From Alphaproteobacteria bacterium MarineAlpha11_Bin1 (GTDB lineage: Bacteria; Pseudomonadota; Alphaproteobacteria; MPNO01; UBA830), in contig PTJZ01000003.1 in assembly GCA_002937455.1 (NCBI GenBank), positions 186,001 to 250,000 on the forward strand: a stretch of DNA of 64,000 nucleotides, read 5' to 3'. Under the pieces are notes generated by a model that saw only the letters and a list, made by a program, of their open reading frames with translations, was not told where the DNA came from and made no database searches. The position numbers and the translations under genes are program-made. Shown here piece by piece: positions 44,876 through 55,278 of this stretch (positions are counted from its first letter, which is position 1; each line of letters opens with the position of its first letter).

Positions 44876-45010
44876 ATGATTAAAAAGTCCAACTTACCTG
44901 TAAAGTTCTGCGCAGTCTGCGGTAAGCATTTCAGTTGGCGGCGCCGATGGAAAAAAGTTTGGGGTGACGTGAAGTACTGTTCTCAACGATGCCGCAGAAA
45001 CAAATCATAA
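44876..45010 (+). CDS. DUF2256 family small zinc-ribbon-like protein
   Basis: 44 residues, below the usual ORF length cut-off. The sequence has CAVCGKHFSWRRRWKK, then VKYCSQRCRRNK, with two C-x-x-C pairs (C-AV-C and C-SQR-C with one extra residue) and the conserved Trp/Arg block of the DUF2256 family. The fold is probably a small zinc site. These proteins are widespread but uncharacterised; some lie near photolyase/cryptochrome genes in other genomes, which is not seen here. Confidence 0.88.
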   Translation: MIKKSNLPVKFCAVCGKHFSWRRRWKKVWGDVKYCSQRCRRNKS

Positions 45011-45087
45011 GCCTCTAAGACAGGTATTTAAATTGGTTTGCTCCCGATGACCGATTGAACACAACGACTAGCTTTTACCGACAGCTA

Positions 45088-47049
45088 TCAATCCGGGGTA
45101 AATGATACAAGCTCTTCACCTTCTGAAACTTGATCCCCCTCTGTATAATTTACGGATAAAACTGTGCCGTCAGCGGGTGCTCGAATCGTATGCTCAACCT
45201 TCATTGCTTCGATTGCTATTAAGGGCTGTCCCGCAGTGACTTTCTCTCCACCCTCCACAAATACCGCGACGACGATGCCAGGCATATCAGAAAAGAGAGA
45301 ACCCTCCACACCTCCTTTACCACTCACATACGCAAGCGGATCATCGATCGACAGCGTCACAAACATCTCCCCCGAAAAGATGTTTATAACTGACTCGTGT
45401 TTGACCACGTCTGCTCTATATTTTTGACCATCGATCATAGCTTCAAAGCAAGTTTCCGAAATCCATCGGCCATTGGCATCTATTGTGCGGCCGTTTTTTG
45501 TTAACCCATCAAATGACAGAACAAATGTTTGCGGACTACCGCTTTCCATAATCGTTACTTTTTTATTCAATGGTGAGCCAAGCCGCCAGCCGGAAGAACG
45601 TTTCCACGGTGATTGGTCATCCTCACCCTCCGAAGTTCGGGATAGCTCAGAAAGCGCAGCAAGAACGATGAACTCTGACGGTGGCGCCTCATCAACCAGC
45701 GTTAAGTCATCCAAATTACGGGGTATAAACTCCGTGTCGACGCCGCCCTCCCGGAACTCACCGTGGCTAATGATAGCCCTCAGAAATTTCTCATTCGTAG
45801 TGGGCCCTGCAACACGAACAGCGCTAAGGGCGTTAGCCATCGCTGTGCAGGCCTCGCCTCGCTCACTCTCTGTTACAATAATTTTGGCAATCATTGGGTC
45901 ATAGTGAACTGTGACCTCATCACCCCGACGGACACCGGTATCAATTCGCACAATATCGGTTTCCCGCGGAACCGCTAAGTATGGAATTCTACCAAAGCCT
46001 GGAGCAAAACCATTCGCAGGGTCTTCTGCATAGAGGCGAACTTCTATCGAATGTCCAGTAGACGTGATCTCCTCTTGCCTCAAAGGTAATGCTTCACCGG
46101 CAGCGACCCGAAGCTGCCATTCGACCAGATCGATGCCTGTAATTTGTTCTGTAACCGGGTGCTCAACCTGCAGTCGGGTGTTCATTTCCATAAACCAAAA
46201 TCTGCCGTCGGGTGCCAAAAGAAATTCGACTGTGCCGGCACCCACATATCCAACAGCCTTCGCAGCGGTCAATGCGGCGGCGTAAAGCCGGGAACGCGTT
46301 TCCTCCTCAAGATTAGGTGCCGGGGCTTCCTCTACAACCTTCTGATGACGCCGTTGAATCGAACAATCACGCTCGAATAAATGGACTATGTTGCCATGTG
46401 TGTCGGCGAAGATTTGAACCTCGATATGCCGCGGGCCCTCGATCAGTTTTTCGACCAGAAGCGATTTATCACCAAAGGATAAGGAAGCCTCGCGCCGAGC
46501 CGATGCCAGCGCTTTAGTCAAGCCTTCCGGTGCAGAAACGATGCGCATACCCCGCCCACCACCCCCGGCAAGGGGCTTTACCATTACTGGATAGCCGGCG
46601 GCCTTTGCAGACTCCGCCAGTGATTGGTCATCCTGTCCCGACTTAAAACGACCAGGCAGAACGGGTACGCCAGCGTCTGCCATAATACACTTTGCTTCTG
46701 CCTTTGAGCCCATTTGCCTGATGGCCTTTGCGGATGGGCCGATAAAAACAAGGCCAGAATTTTCGCAGGCTTCAGCAAAAAGTGAGTTCTCAGAAAGAAA
46801 ACCATAGCCGGGGTGCACGGCTTGTGCCCCCGTCTGAAGTGCGGCGTCAATCACCGCACCGATATTTAAGTAGCTTTCCGACGAGGGCGCCGCACCTATT
46901 CTAACGGCTTCGTCTACCGCTGTTGTATGCATAGCTCCTCTGTCCGCAGAAGAATACACGCCAACAGTTAAGACATTGTGTTTTCGGCATGTTCGCGCTA
47001 TTCGGCAGGCGATTTCTCCCCGATTGGCGATAAGAACCTTTTCGAACAT
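45088..47049 (-). CDS. liuD: Methylcrotonoyl-CoA carboxylase, biotin subunit
   Basis: 653 residues. The biotin carboxylase part (1-445) begins FEKVLIANRGEIACRIARTC and has the ATP-grasp glycine loop AGGGGRGMR and EMNTRLQVEHPVTE. A central BT-like domain follows, and the C-terminal carrier domain has EAMKVEHT with the biotinyl Lys617 (Val replaces the usual Met after the Lys). It carboxylates biotin for the partner encoded upstream. The pairing with liuB and isovaleryl-CoA dehydrogenase identifies it as MCC rather than propionyl- or geranyl-CoA carboxylase. Confidence 0.9.
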   Translation of the reverse strand: MFEKVLIANRGEIACRIARTCRKHNVLTVGVYSSADRGAMHTTAVDEAVRIGAAPSSESYLNIGAVIDAALQTGAQAVHPGYGFLSENSLFAEACENSGLVFIGPSAKAIRQMGSKAEAKCIMADAGVPVLPGRFKSGQDDQSLAESAKAAGYPVMVKPLAGGGGRGMRIVSAPEGLTKALASARREASLSFGDKSLLVEKLIEGPRHIEVQIFADTHGNIVHLFERDCSIQRRHQKVVEEAPAPNLEEETRSRLYAAALTAAKAVGYVGAGTVEFLLAPDGRFWFMEMNTRLQVEHPVTEQITGIDLVEWQLRVAAGEALPLRQEEITSTGHSIEVRLYAEDPANGFAPGFGRIPYLAVPRETDIVRIDTGVRRGDEVTVHYDPMIAKIIVTESERGEACTAMANALSAVRVAGPTTNEKFLRAIISHGEFREGGVDTEFIPRNLDDLTLVDEAPPSEFIVLAALSELSRTSEGEDDQSPWKRSSGWRLGSPLNKKVTIMESGSPQTFVLSFDGLTKNGRTIDANGRWISETCFEAMIDGQKYRADVVKHESVINIFSGEMFVTLSIDDPLAYVSGKGGVEGSLFSDMPGIVVAVFVEGGEKVTAGQPLIAIEAMKVEHTIRAPADGTVLSVNYTEGDQVSEGEELVSFTPD

Positions 47050-47103
47050 AAAGTATAGTATACACTAAAATACTTAATATCGTGCCGGCTTACTAATAGA
47101 CTA

Positions 47104-48711
47104 CTACATTCGGAAAATACCGAACTTAGTCGCCTCTATTGGTGAGTTCAACGCAGCTGACAGGCTGAGAGCTAATACCATCCTAGTTTCAGCTGGCTCA
47201 ATAATTCCATCATCCCAGAGGCGTGCTGTTGCGTAGTAAGGATGACCTTCGGCTTCATAACGTTGTCGGATTGGCTCTTTAAATGTCTCTTCCTCCTCAG
47301 CCGACCAATCGCCCCCTTTAGCTTCTATTCCGTCTCGGCGGACGGTCGCTAGAACGTTCGCAGCCTGTTCCCCACCCATAACCGAGATGCGAGCGTTGGG
47401 CCACATAAACAAAAACCGAGGGTCGTAGGCCCGCCCACACATACCGTAATTCCCAGCGCCAAATGAACCTCCGATGATTAACGTGATCTTCGGGACATTC
47501 GCACAAGCAACCGCGGTAACCAGCTTTGCCCCATTTTTGGCAATTCCACCCGCCTCGTATTTCGCCCCAACCATGAAACCGGTGATGTTCTGAAGAAAAA
47601 TTAACGGGATCCGTCGTTGGCAGCATAACTCGATGAAATGAGCTCCCTTAAGTGCGGATTCTGAAAATAAAATGCCGTTATTCGCAATAATGCCGACTGG
47701 ATAACCGTGTAAACGAGCAAAACCGCACACGAGCGTGGTACCATAAAGTTCTTTAAACTCCTCGAACTCCGACCCATCCACTAGTCGTCCGATAATTTCT
47801 CTTACTTCAAACGGTGTGCGCAAATCCGTCGGCATGATTCCGTTTAACTCAAAGGGATCGAGAATTGGTTCTATCGGATCGGCCATTACGATTTCAGAAG
47901 ATTTTGTCACGTTCAAATTTCGGACGGCACGGCGAACAATCGTCAAAGCCTCTCTATCACTATTTGCAAGATGATCCGTCACGCCTGAGACCCGCGAGTG
48001 CACTTCACCACCGCCCAGTTCTTCCGCCGATACTATTTCCCCAGTTGCAGCCTTTACCAGGGGAGGGCCTCCGAGGAATATCGTACCTTGGCCCTTAACA
48101 ATCACGCTCTCATCAGACATCGCCGGGACGTAGGCACCGCCAGCGGTGCAGGACCCTAACACTGCAGCGATCTGAGGAATACCATCCGCCGACATAGTCG
48201 CCTGATTGAAAAATATCCGCCCGAAATGATCGCGATCGGGAAATACTTGATCCTGGTTTGGCAAATTTGCCCCGCCGGAGTCGACCAAATAGATACACGG
48301 CAAATTATTAGCTCGGGCTATTTCTTGCGCTCTGAGGTGTTTCTTCACCGTTAGCGGAAAGTATGTGCCTCCTTTCACAGTAGCATCGTTGGCGACAATC
48401 AAACATTCGCGACCTTCGATACTTCCAATTCCGGTCACGATTCCTGCAGATGCAATATTGGCCTCATACATTTTATGAGCAGCTAGCGGCGAAAGTTCCA
48501 GAAAAGGAGACCCCGGGTCTAAAAGTGCGTCGATACGGTCGCGCACAAACATCTTTCCGCGACTTTCATGGCGCTCCCGTAATGCCTCACCTCCACCAAG
48601 ACGCACCTCGGCCATGACCTTGCGAAGATCACCAATGACCTCCACCATTGCCGCTTCATTAGCTTTAAAATCGGCGGAGGCCGGGTCGATAGCAGAATAC
48701 AACTTTGGCAT
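47104..48711 (-). CDS. liuB: Methylcrotonoyl-CoA carboxylase, carboxyltransferase subunit
   Basis: 535 residues, the typical length. The crotonase-fold N- and C-halves carry [28 protein letters not shown] and, in the C-half, QNITGFMVG and [20 protein letters not shown]. It moves the carboxyl group from biotin to 3-methylcrotonyl-CoA. It precedes the biotin subunit gene by 54 bases. The ATG at 48711 ([15 protein letters not shown]) matches the family. Confidence 0.93.
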   Translation of the reverse strand: MPKLYSAIDPASADFKANEAAMVEVIGDLRKVMAEVRLGGGEALRERHESRGKMFVRDRIDALLDPGSPFLELSPLAAHKMYEANIASAGIVTGIGSIEGRECLIVANDATVKGGTYFPLTVKKHLRAQEIARANNLPCIYLVDSGGANLPNQDQVFPDRDHFGRIFFNQATMSADGIPQIAAVLGSCTAGGAYVPAMSDESVIVKGQGTIFLGGPPLVKAATGEIVSAEELGGGEVHSRVSGVTDHLANSDREALTIVRRAVRNLNVTKSSEIVMADPIEPILDPFELNGIMPTDLRTPFEVREIIGRLVDGSEFEEFKELYGTTLVCGFARLHGYPVGIIANNGILFSESALKGAHFIELCCQRRIPLIFLQNITGFMVGAKYEAGGIAKNGAKLVTAVACANVPKITLIIGGSFGAGNYGMCGRAYDPRFLFMWPNARISVMGGEQAANVLATVRRDGIEAKGGDWSAEEEETFKEPIRQRYEAEGHPYYATARLWDDGIIEPAETRMVLALSLSAALNSPIEATKFGIFRM

Positions 48712-48969
48712 AAATTACTCCGTTACAATCTGTCCAGAGTATAGGGTTAGGAGGACAGCTAAAGCGACAGAAACAAATTTGGAAAAGCGATTCATGTGCC
48801 CATAAAAGGTTCCAACAAGATATTTTACGGTACTCTCGGAGATACTTTTCACCGCTCCGGAAAACCTATCTATGAAAAATAATATGGCAGGTTGGCAACG
48901 AATATATTATTGGAAATATAATATTTTCTGCCTTATTTTCAATTAATTATGGATTTTTTTTAAAGTATT
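48712..48969. other. AT-rich gap between liuA and liuB
   Basis: 258 bases with no gene. The bases around 48880-48965 are very AT-rich. It may carry a separate promoter for liuBD. Confidence 0.45.
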
Positions 48970-50151
48970 TTATCGGATTGAAGCACTCTCAGAATATAAC
49001 TCCCGGCCTATCAACATTCGTCGAATTTCCGATGTCCCCGCGCCAATTTCATATAACTTTGCGTCTCTCACGAGGCGGCCAGTCGGGTATTCATTAATAT
49101 ATCCGTTTCCACCGAGAATTTGCAACGCCTCCAACGCCATCTCAGTGGCCCTCTCCGCAGAGTATAGTATAGCACCTGCCGCATCTTTCCGGGCAATCCG
49201 ACCTCGATCACAGGCTTTAGCGACAGAGTATACGTATGCTTTCGACGCATTCATATTAGTATACATATCGGCAATTTTACCCTGAATGAGCTGGAATTCG
49301 CCGATTGGCTTACCAAATTGCTGGCGGTCGTGCACATAGGGCAAAACCACATCCATACAGGCCTGCATTATCCCCAATGGGCCGCCCGACAAAACTGCCC
49401 GCTCATAATCCAAACCACTCATCAGAATTCTGACGCCCTCGTTAACGGGCCCGACTACATTTTCTTCGGGGACGAAACAATTCTGAAAGACAAGTTCTGC
49501 GGTGTTGGATCCACGCATGCCCATTTTGTCTAGTTTCTGTGTAGTCGAAAAACCCCCAAAGCTTTTTTCTATCAAGAACGCGGTAATACCTCTCGAGCCC
49601 GCACCTGTTTCCGTTTTGGCATACACAACCAATACATCAGCGTCTGGACCATTGGTAATCCACATTTTATGACCATTGAGAACATATCCCCCGTCTGCGG
49701 GGTCAGCCCGGAGCTTCATTGAAACTACGTCAGACCCGGCGCCGGTTTCTGACATTGCCAAACCGCCAACATGCTCACCTGAGATTAGCTTTGGTAAATA
49801 TTTTATCTTTTGGGCGTCGGAACCGTTACGCCTGATTTGGTTAACGCAAAGGTTGGAGTGTGCCCCATATGAAAGACCTACAGAAGCTGAAGCCCTACTA
49901 ATTTCCTCCATGGCAACAACATGTTCAAGGTATCCCATGCCAGCACCACCGTATTCTTCTTCTACCGTCACGCCGAGCAGTCCGACGCTCCCCATCTTTT
50001 TCCATAACTCCATGGGAAATTCGTTTGACCTGTCAATCTCCGCCGCGACTGGGGCAATCTCGGACCGCGCAAAGTCTTGAACAGTTTCACGAAGCATATC
50101 GGCAGCGCTACCTAGGTCGAAATCAAACGTGGAAAGCGCGTTTAAAATCAT
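48970..50151 (-). CDS. liuA: Isovaleryl-CoA dehydrogenase
   Basis: 393 residues from the ATG at 50151. [15 protein letters not shown] and [14 protein letters not shown] are the FAD-domain signatures. The catalytic Glu250 lies in [13 protein letters not shown], the position used by isovaleryl-CoA dehydrogenases instead of the C-terminal Glu of other family members. The end [13 protein letters not shown] and [18 protein letters not shown] pattern fit. It oxidises isovaleryl-CoA to 3-methylcrotonyl-CoA in leucine degradation. A VOC-family gene lies 44 bases upstream on the same strand. Confidence 0.93.
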   Translation of the reverse strand: MILNALSTFDFDLGSAADMLRETVQDFARSEIAPVAAEIDRSNEFPMELWKKMGSVGLLGVTVEEEYGGAGMGYLEHVVAMEEISRASASVGLSYGAHSNLCVNQIRRNGSDAQKIKYLPKLISGEHVGGLAMSETGAGSDVVSMKLRADPADGGYVLNGHKMWITNGPDADVLVVYAKTETGAGSRGITAFLIEKSFGGFSTTQKLDKMGMRGSNTAELVFQNCFVPEENVVGPVNEGVRILMSGLDYERAVLSGGPLGIMQACMDVVLPYVHDRQQFGKPIGEFQLIQGKIADMYTNMNASKAYVYSVAKACDRGRIARKDAAGAILYSAERATEMALEALQILGGNGYINEYPTGRLVRDAKLYEIGAGTSEIRRMLIGRELYSESASIR

Positions 50152-50195
50152 TTCTGGATTCCGAAAAAAAATTAGTAAAAGCTTAAGGAAACATA

Positions 50196-50744
50196 TCAAA
50201 CATTCGCCGGGATACGTTTCCTGAATTCGGTTCGCCAGTCCTCTATCGGTTGAAAAGTCGGATCGGCTTTTGCGTGTGCTTCCGATGCGGCATAGATTTC
50301 CTCATCAGACATTGAAAAATCAATTCCGTGGCGATGAGGCTGATTGATATACCACGGTGTATCCATAAACGCCTCAAGCCGGTTTCCCTCAGGATCGAAG
50401 AAATAGACAGACCAGGCATTCCCATGATCTGTGACGAAAACCTCTTGAACGTCCTCGTCTGTCGTTACTGCATCGTAGACCTGTCGTAATTGCAAGAGAC
50501 TATCGCATTTGAAGGAAATCTGGTTCACGGTTGTCTGCTCTGTCTCAGGCTTCCTACCTTCCGCGACAATTACTTGATGGTGATCCTTCGGATCTCGGGA
50601 CATGAAGGCATAGCGGTTACCGTTGAGCAAACCCTCATCAGCGATACCAAACCCAAACATTCGGACATAGAAATTCTTCATTCGCTCAAAATCCTGCACC
50701 CAGATCCCGACGTGAGCAAGTTTCATCTCTGGTAGTTTGGACAT
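50196..50744 (-). CDS. VOC-family (catechol dioxygenase-like) protein
   Basis: 182 residues. Two VOC modules are visible: [19 protein letters not shown] and [19 protein letters not shown]. Possible metal ligands are His11, His near 101 ([11 protein letters not shown]) and Glu near 120 ([13 protein letters not shown]), the extradiol dioxygenase arrangement. A C-terminal extension of about 50 residues follows. It may be co-transcribed with liuA, but an aromatic substrate has no obvious link to leucine breakdown. Confidence 0.85.
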   Translation of the reverse strand: MSKLPEMKLAHVGIWVQDFERMKNFYVRMFGFGIADEGLLNGNRYAFMSRDPKDHHQVIVAEGRKPETEQTTVNQISFKCDSLLQLRQVYDAVTTDEDVQEVFVTDHGNAWSVYFFDPEGNRLEAFMDTPWYINQPHRHGIDFSMSDEEIYAASEAHAKADPTFQPIEDWRTEFRKRIPANV

Positions 50745-50880
50745 TGGCAGATTTCCCGTCTAATTATATTATCTAATCTTAGGCGCGGTCTCGTCCGCTG
50801 CGCAATTATGACGGAATTACCGCACTTGCATATAACGACGCAAACGTTATTGATGCCCTATCAGTTCAACGGAGTGTGGC

Positions 50881-51732
50881 ATGAAAATTACTTCCTATTC
50901 AGTAAACGGCAACGAATCTTATGGCGTTATCACCGATGCCGGGATTATTGACGCGCAACCGCTTGCCGGCGGTCCAAAAACATTGCGCGCGGCGATCGCC
51001 GCCGGCTCATTAAATATAATTGCGGAAGCTGTCGTGGGTAAATCACCCGATCATAGTCTTGATGATATCGAATTTCTTCCAGTGATCCCAGACCCTGATA
51101 AGATCATTGCTGTCGGCCTGAACTATCGCAGCCATGTTTTAGAGGGAGGCCGCGAGATTCCGAAATGGCCTATGATTTTTACCCGATTTGCCAATTCGCA
51201 GGTTGGTCACGCCCAAGCGATGATTAAACCGAACGTATCTGAAATGTTTGACTTCGAAGGCGAGATGGCGGTCATTATAGGTCAAACCTGTCGCCACGTT
51301 TCCGAAGCAGATGCCCTTTCGGTTGTTGCGGGGTATTCCTGCTATAATGACGGGTCAATCCGCGATTATCAGAGACATACCAGTCAGTTCGTACCCGGCA
51401 AAGGGTTCTACAAGTCAGGGGCCTTTGGTCCTTGGATGGTTACAGCTGATGAAATAACTGACCCGGGGTCCTTAACACTTATGACTCGGCTCAATGGTGA
51501 GGAAATGCAGAGGGCAACAACCGACGACCTACTTTTTAATATCCCACAGTTGATACATTATCTTACCACCGTCACCGAGCTAGTGCCCGGTGACGTTATC
51601 GTTTCCGGTACTACTGGCGGCGTCGGCGTCTATCGTGACCCACAGGTATTCATGAGTGAAGGCGATACGATTGAGGTCGAACTCGATAAAATAGGAGTTT
51701 TACGAAATACTATAATTAACGAACGTATATAG
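50881..51732 (+). CDS. Fumarylacetoacetate hydrolase family protein
   Basis: 283 residues. The FAH fold and metal ligands are seen in IIAVGLNYRSHVLEGG, FDFEGEMAVIIGQTC (Glu pair), GYSCYNDGSIRDYQ (Asp) and VSGTTGGVGVYRDP. Family members hydrolyse C-C bonds in 2,4-diketo acids or decarboxylate oxaloacetate-like substrates. The N-terminal about 70 residues form the usual extra domain. A GGAG site precedes the ATG. The neighbours do not define the substrate. Confidence 0.9.
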   Translation: MKITSYSVNGNESYGVITDAGIIDAQPLAGGPKTLRAAIAAGSLNIIAEAVVGKSPDHSLDDIEFLPVIPDPDKIIAVGLNYRSHVLEGGREIPKWPMIFTRFANSQVGHAQAMIKPNVSEMFDFEGEMAVIIGQTCRHVSEADALSVVAGYSCYNDGSIRDYQRHTSQFVPGKGFYKSGAFGPWMVTADEITDPGSLTLMTRLNGEEMQRATTDDLLFNIPQLIHYLTTVTELVPGDVIVSGTTGGVGVYRDPQVFMSEGDTIEVELDKIGVLRNTIINERI

Positions 51733-51914
51733 TCTAATTGCCATTTGCCGAATAAGGTTTCCAAATTTGCCAGTATCGATCCCAAATGGACGGGTTTTGC
51801 GCCTCCCAATCACCGGAATGCCCATGCCGTAAATAAGTACCAGACCCCTTCCCGGGCTCGAGCCAAGCCAATTTACGACTGTCAACTAGACTGTACCAAC
51901 GTCCGGCAATTGGA

Positions 51915-52793
51915 TCAGCGCAAACTGAGAAGCTTTAAAGCAGCTGCGAACAAATCATGATCCGGTTCTGCTAGAGCGCTGAGCGCGGTAAAATGATCGC
52001 GGCCCGTCATGCTAAGGGTCGAAGTCTCCACTCCCTCATCGCCCCAGGCTTTCGCGAGATCGCATGCCTGGCGATCAAATTCGTCGTATTCGTCGTCTCC
52101 GAAGGCGATGATTGTAGGACTGAGGGTATGAGGGGGAAGAAACATAGGACTTACAGCTGCCACGTCACCCTGCTCAAGTTGGACCGCGTCATTCAATGGG
52201 GTTAGCCGGATCGGCTCAAGATCATAAATTCCACTTATCGGTAACCCACCAGCCACCGCATCGGTGGGCATATCTATATCTACAGACGGCCAATCGGTAG
52301 CCTGCATCATTGCGGTAAGATGTCCCCCGGCAGAATGTCCAGAAACGACTATCCGATCCCGATCGTAACCATAGTTATCCGCCTCTTTCCACAAGTAAGC
52401 GATGGCTTGGCGACATTGCTCAGTCAGCGATGCGAGCGTCACACTGGGGCACAACGAATATTCGATATTGGCGAAAGCGGCCCCATGCATATTTAATTCC
52501 TTGGCAAGGAATTCAAATCCCTCCTTATCATTCCATTGCCAATATCCTCCATGGATGAAAGCGAACATCGGAGCGTTATCGGACTTTGGGAGAAAGATAT
52601 CGAGTCGTTCCCGCGGATCATCACCATAAGCTACATCGAGAAACCCTCTTGGTGCACTCGCACGATATTCGGCCGACCGCTGGTTTTGGTCATTTTTGAT
52701 TGCTGCTAGTGCCTCTTCACTGATCTGCACACGGTTGTTGTATTGCGCATATAGCTCATCGACGTCGTAATCCCGGTAAACGGCCTCAGTCAT
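51915..52793 (-). CDS. Alpha/beta hydrolase, kynurenine formamidase-like
   Basis: 292 residues. The oxyanion motif is IHGGYWQWNDK, the nucleophile lies in VVSGHSAGGHL, an Asp in DDEYDEFD and the His in GRDHFTAL. HGGYW is typical of the eukaryote-type kynurenine formamidase and related esterases, which release formate from N-formylkynurenine. With an HAAO gene elsewhere in the window a role in tryptophan breakdown is possible, but it may be an unrelated esterase. Confidence 0.82.
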   Translation of the reverse strand: MTEAVYRDYDVDELYAQYNNRVQISEEALAAIKNDQNQRSAEYRASAPRGFLDVAYGDDPRERLDIFLPKSDNAPMFAFIHGGYWQWNDKEGFEFLAKELNMHGAAFANIEYSLCPSVTLASLTEQCRQAIAYLWKEADNYGYDRDRIVVSGHSAGGHLTAMMQATDWPSVDIDMPTDAVAGGLPISGIYDLEPIRLTPLNDAVQLEQGDVAAVSPMFLPPHTLSPTIIAFGDDEYDEFDRQACDLAKAWGDEGVETSTLSMTGRDHFTALSALAEPDHDLFAAALKLLSLR

Positions 52794-52999
52794 TACATAT
52801 CTCCCAATATGGTCATAGCCCAGCTAGTTCTTAGCCGTACTAAAATACGAGCCTACCTGGCAAGTAATTAAAATCCACGGCCGTTCTCTTTAACCTCAAA
52901 AAACGAAGAATTGGATAAAATCACTTTTCCAACCCGAGCATTTTATTTGCAATTACAAGTAACTTAATACAGTATACGGTTAGTTTAGGGAGAACTTAG

Positions 53000-54076
53000 A
53001 TGACAATTGATTTTGGCTACTTCACTCTTTCCGATAACCATTACCCGAATAATTCCAGATCTGCGAACGACTTCGTTCTTGAAATCCGCGAACAAACAAT
53101 ATTGGCAGACAAACTGGGGTACAGTTCGGCTTGGATTGGAGAACATCATTTCGACCGTCTAGGAGTGAACTCACGACCCGACATATTGCTAGCTAGCATC
53201 GTCCCTGAAACTAAAAATATACGCCTTGCGCCGGCTGTAAATGTCCTACCAATTCATCATCCAATCCACGTCGCAGAGATGTGGGCAACCCTCGACCTGT
53301 TATCGGGTGGTCGCGTTGATTATGCGTGCGGTCGAGGGTACGACGCCGACGAATATCACCCTTTCGGCGCCGACTTTATGACCTCCGCTGAGGTATTCGA
53401 AGAAGGAATGGATATTGTCTGGAAAGCTTGGACTGAAGACGGCCCATGGTCGCATGAAGGTACGTACTACAACATTAAAAATATGGATATCACACCGAAG
53501 CCTATCCAGAACCCTATACCGTTCTATGTCGCATCTTTCTCTGAGACTTCTTCCAAGATGGCAGGCGCAAGAGGGCATAACATAATTTATGCGCCGTTTG
53601 CAGCAGCGATGGTATACGGAAGTTTGGACAAAGCCGTAGACAGTTACCGCGAGAACTGCGTCGCAGCGGGTAAAAAACCCGGACGTGCGATGTGTAGCTA
53701 TTTTATTCATATCTCTGACACGCCGGAGGAAGACGAATTCGGACGTCAAGCAATGATAGACTATTTCCAACACTGTGTGCTCAGGGCCTTCCCCGACGAT
53801 CCATCGACGATGCCGCCAACTATGCATTACTTCATGAAGATTAACGAGATTCTGCGCAACATGACCAAAAATACGCTTTCATCAAATTCTGTGCTACTCG
53901 GTAGCTCTGAGGAAATCACAGAACAGCTCAAAAAAGTCGAAGCAGCGGGCATTGATGAATGCATCCTATATTTCAACGTTGGCAAAAAACCGAACGGCCT
54001 AGTTAAGGATCAAATGCACAAATTTATGGAAGAAGTTGCACCTAACTTCGAGAGCTACCAGGTCGCTGCAGAGTAA
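53000..54076 (+). CDS. LLM-class flavin-dependent oxidoreductase
   Basis: 358 residues with a luciferase-like barrel. The FMN-binding motif region SSAWIGEHHFDRLG, the segment PAVNVLPIHHPIHVAEMWATLDLLSGGRV (shown in parts) and GRGYDADEY are typical. These monooxygenases use FMNH2 from a partner reductase; the substrate is not known. A GGGAGAA site precedes the ATG. It is in an operon with a MarR-type regulator 6 bases downstream. Confidence 0.9.
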   Translation: MTIDFGYFTLSDNHYPNNSRSANDFVLEIREQTILADKLGYSSAWIGEHHFDRLGVNSRPDILLASIVPETKNIRLAPAVNVLPIHHPIHVAEMWATLDLLSGGRVDYACGRGYDADEYHPFGADFMTSAEVFEEGMDIVWKAWTEDGPWSHEGTYYNIKNMDITPKPIQNPIPFYVASFSETSSKMAGARGHNIIYAPFAAAMVYGSLDKAVDSYRENCVAAGKKPGRAMCSYFIHISDTPEEDEFGRQAMIDYFQHCVLRAFPDDPSTMPPTMHYFMKINEILRNMTKNTLSSNSVLLGSSEEITEQLKKVEAAGIDECILYFNVGKKPNGLVKDQMHKFMEEVAPNFESYQVAAE

Positions 54077-54082
54077 CTGGAC

Positions 54083-54532
54083 GTGGAACTGAGCACCTAC
54101 CTACCTTATCTGGTCAACCGGGTCGGTCAGCGTTTTATCTCAGACATAGCGCCAACCCTCAATGAGGTTGGCGTCGATATCCAATCCTGGCGAGTACTTA
54201 TCGCTCTCTACCAACGTGACGGTCAGCCGGTCGGAGCGCTGTCCGAACTAACGAGCATTAATTTTTCCACCTTGTCGCGGGTCCTAGACAGAATGGAAAT
54301 GAGGGACCTTATAAAACGCACACGTGGTTCAGATGCCCGCTCTTTCACTATCGAAATAAGTGCGTCCGGTCGCGCTGTCACAGATAAAATCCTACCTAAG
54401 GCTGCCGCACTTGAAGACGTAGCAACTGATGACTTCTCAAAAGCAGAGCTTGCAACCCTCCGCCAGCTCTTGACTAAGCTATATGCTGGATTGGACGCTA
54501 GTAAACAAATCGAAGACCGAATAGCAGGCTAA
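54083..54532 (+). CDS. MarR-family transcriptional regulator
   Basis: 149 residues with a GTG start. The winged helix-turn-helix is in ALSELTSINFSTLSRVLDRM, followed by the wing DLIKRTRGSDARSF. MarR proteins are dimeric and release DNA on binding aromatic or oxidant ligands. Its position directly behind the luciferase-like gene suggests it may control that gene from its promoter, although no operator palindrome was picked out. Confidence 0.92.
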   Translation: MELSTYLPYLVNRVGQRFISDIAPTLNEVGVDIQSWRVLIALYQRDGQPVGALSELTSINFSTLSRVLDRMEMRDLIKRTRGSDARSFTIEISASGRAVTDKILPKAAALEDVATDDFSKAELATLRQLLTKLYAGLDASKQIEDRIAG

Positions 54533-54684
54533 ATCTCACTCTCGCCGCTCTGTATTTGGGAACCTCCCATTAGGTTGCCTGTCACATACATAGAAAAACT
54601 GTAACCCCATTTTTGTCACGTGATCGCCGAGAACAGATTCTGTGTTATATAGGTCCAAAGTAATCTGCCGCAGGATAGTTCACA

Positions 54685-55221
54685 ATGAAAAGATCAAAAT
54701 CCGTCAGACTTGTCGCAATGGGAACGGGGTTGTTATTGATCACCGGTTGCGAGGAGGCCAAACTCGATACAGCTTTATTCGAATCCGTAAAACAGTGCAC
54801 CGAGTTGGGGTTCACACAACAAGAATGCGTGACAAATTATCAACAAGCGCAACGTACACACATATCGGCAGCGCCTAAGTACACTTCGCAGAGCGATTGT
54901 GAGGCCGATTTCGGAACGAAAAAATGCGAGGTAGCTCCACAACGAACGACCTCTGGCGGCAGTGTTTTTATGCCTATGATGGCGGGATATATGATGGGAA
55001 GCATGCTTTCCGGCGGCGGTCGGGGCCAACCGCTTTACAGGGCAGCTGGCAACTCGAAAACCTTTAGGACCGCCAATAATATGGCCGTCGGATCAACCGT
55101 CGGAAGAACAAAGGTTGCCCAAAGTGCGACCCAAACCCCAAAAGCAAAGACACGCACCACATCGCGTGGCGGGTTCGGCGCTAACGCACGGAGTACAGTG
55201 CGTAGGTCGTTTGGTGGCTGA
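54685..55221 (+). CDS. DUF1190 (YgiB-like) lipoprotein
   Basis: 178 residues. A lipobox LLLITGC places the lipidated Cys22. The mature protein has the DUF1190 pattern of Cys pairs (KQCTELGFTQQEC, DCEADFGTKKCE), a Gly/Met-rich segment MPMMAGYMMGSML and a low-complexity basic Thr/Ser/Arg tail. The function is unknown. It is followed by a YgiC-like gene, as in Escherichia coli, where ygiB and ygiC are neighbours. Confidence 0.85.
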   Translation: MKRSKSVRLVAMGTGLLLITGCEEAKLDTALFESVKQCTELGFTQQECVTNYQQAQRTHISAAPKYTSQSDCEADFGTKKCEVAPQRTTSGGSVFMPMMAGYMMGSMLSGGGRGQPLYRAAGNSKTFRTANNMAVGSTVGRTKVAQSATQTPKAKTRTTSRGGFGANARSTVRRSFGG

Positions 55222-55278
55222 TGGATGAGCTCCTCTCGCGACGTAACTAAGTTTAAAACTCAGGTCGTAGATTGAAAG

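Noticed and set aside
53300..53827. 175-codon minus-strand frame
   Set aside because: Antisense to the luciferase-like gene, with no recognised motif.
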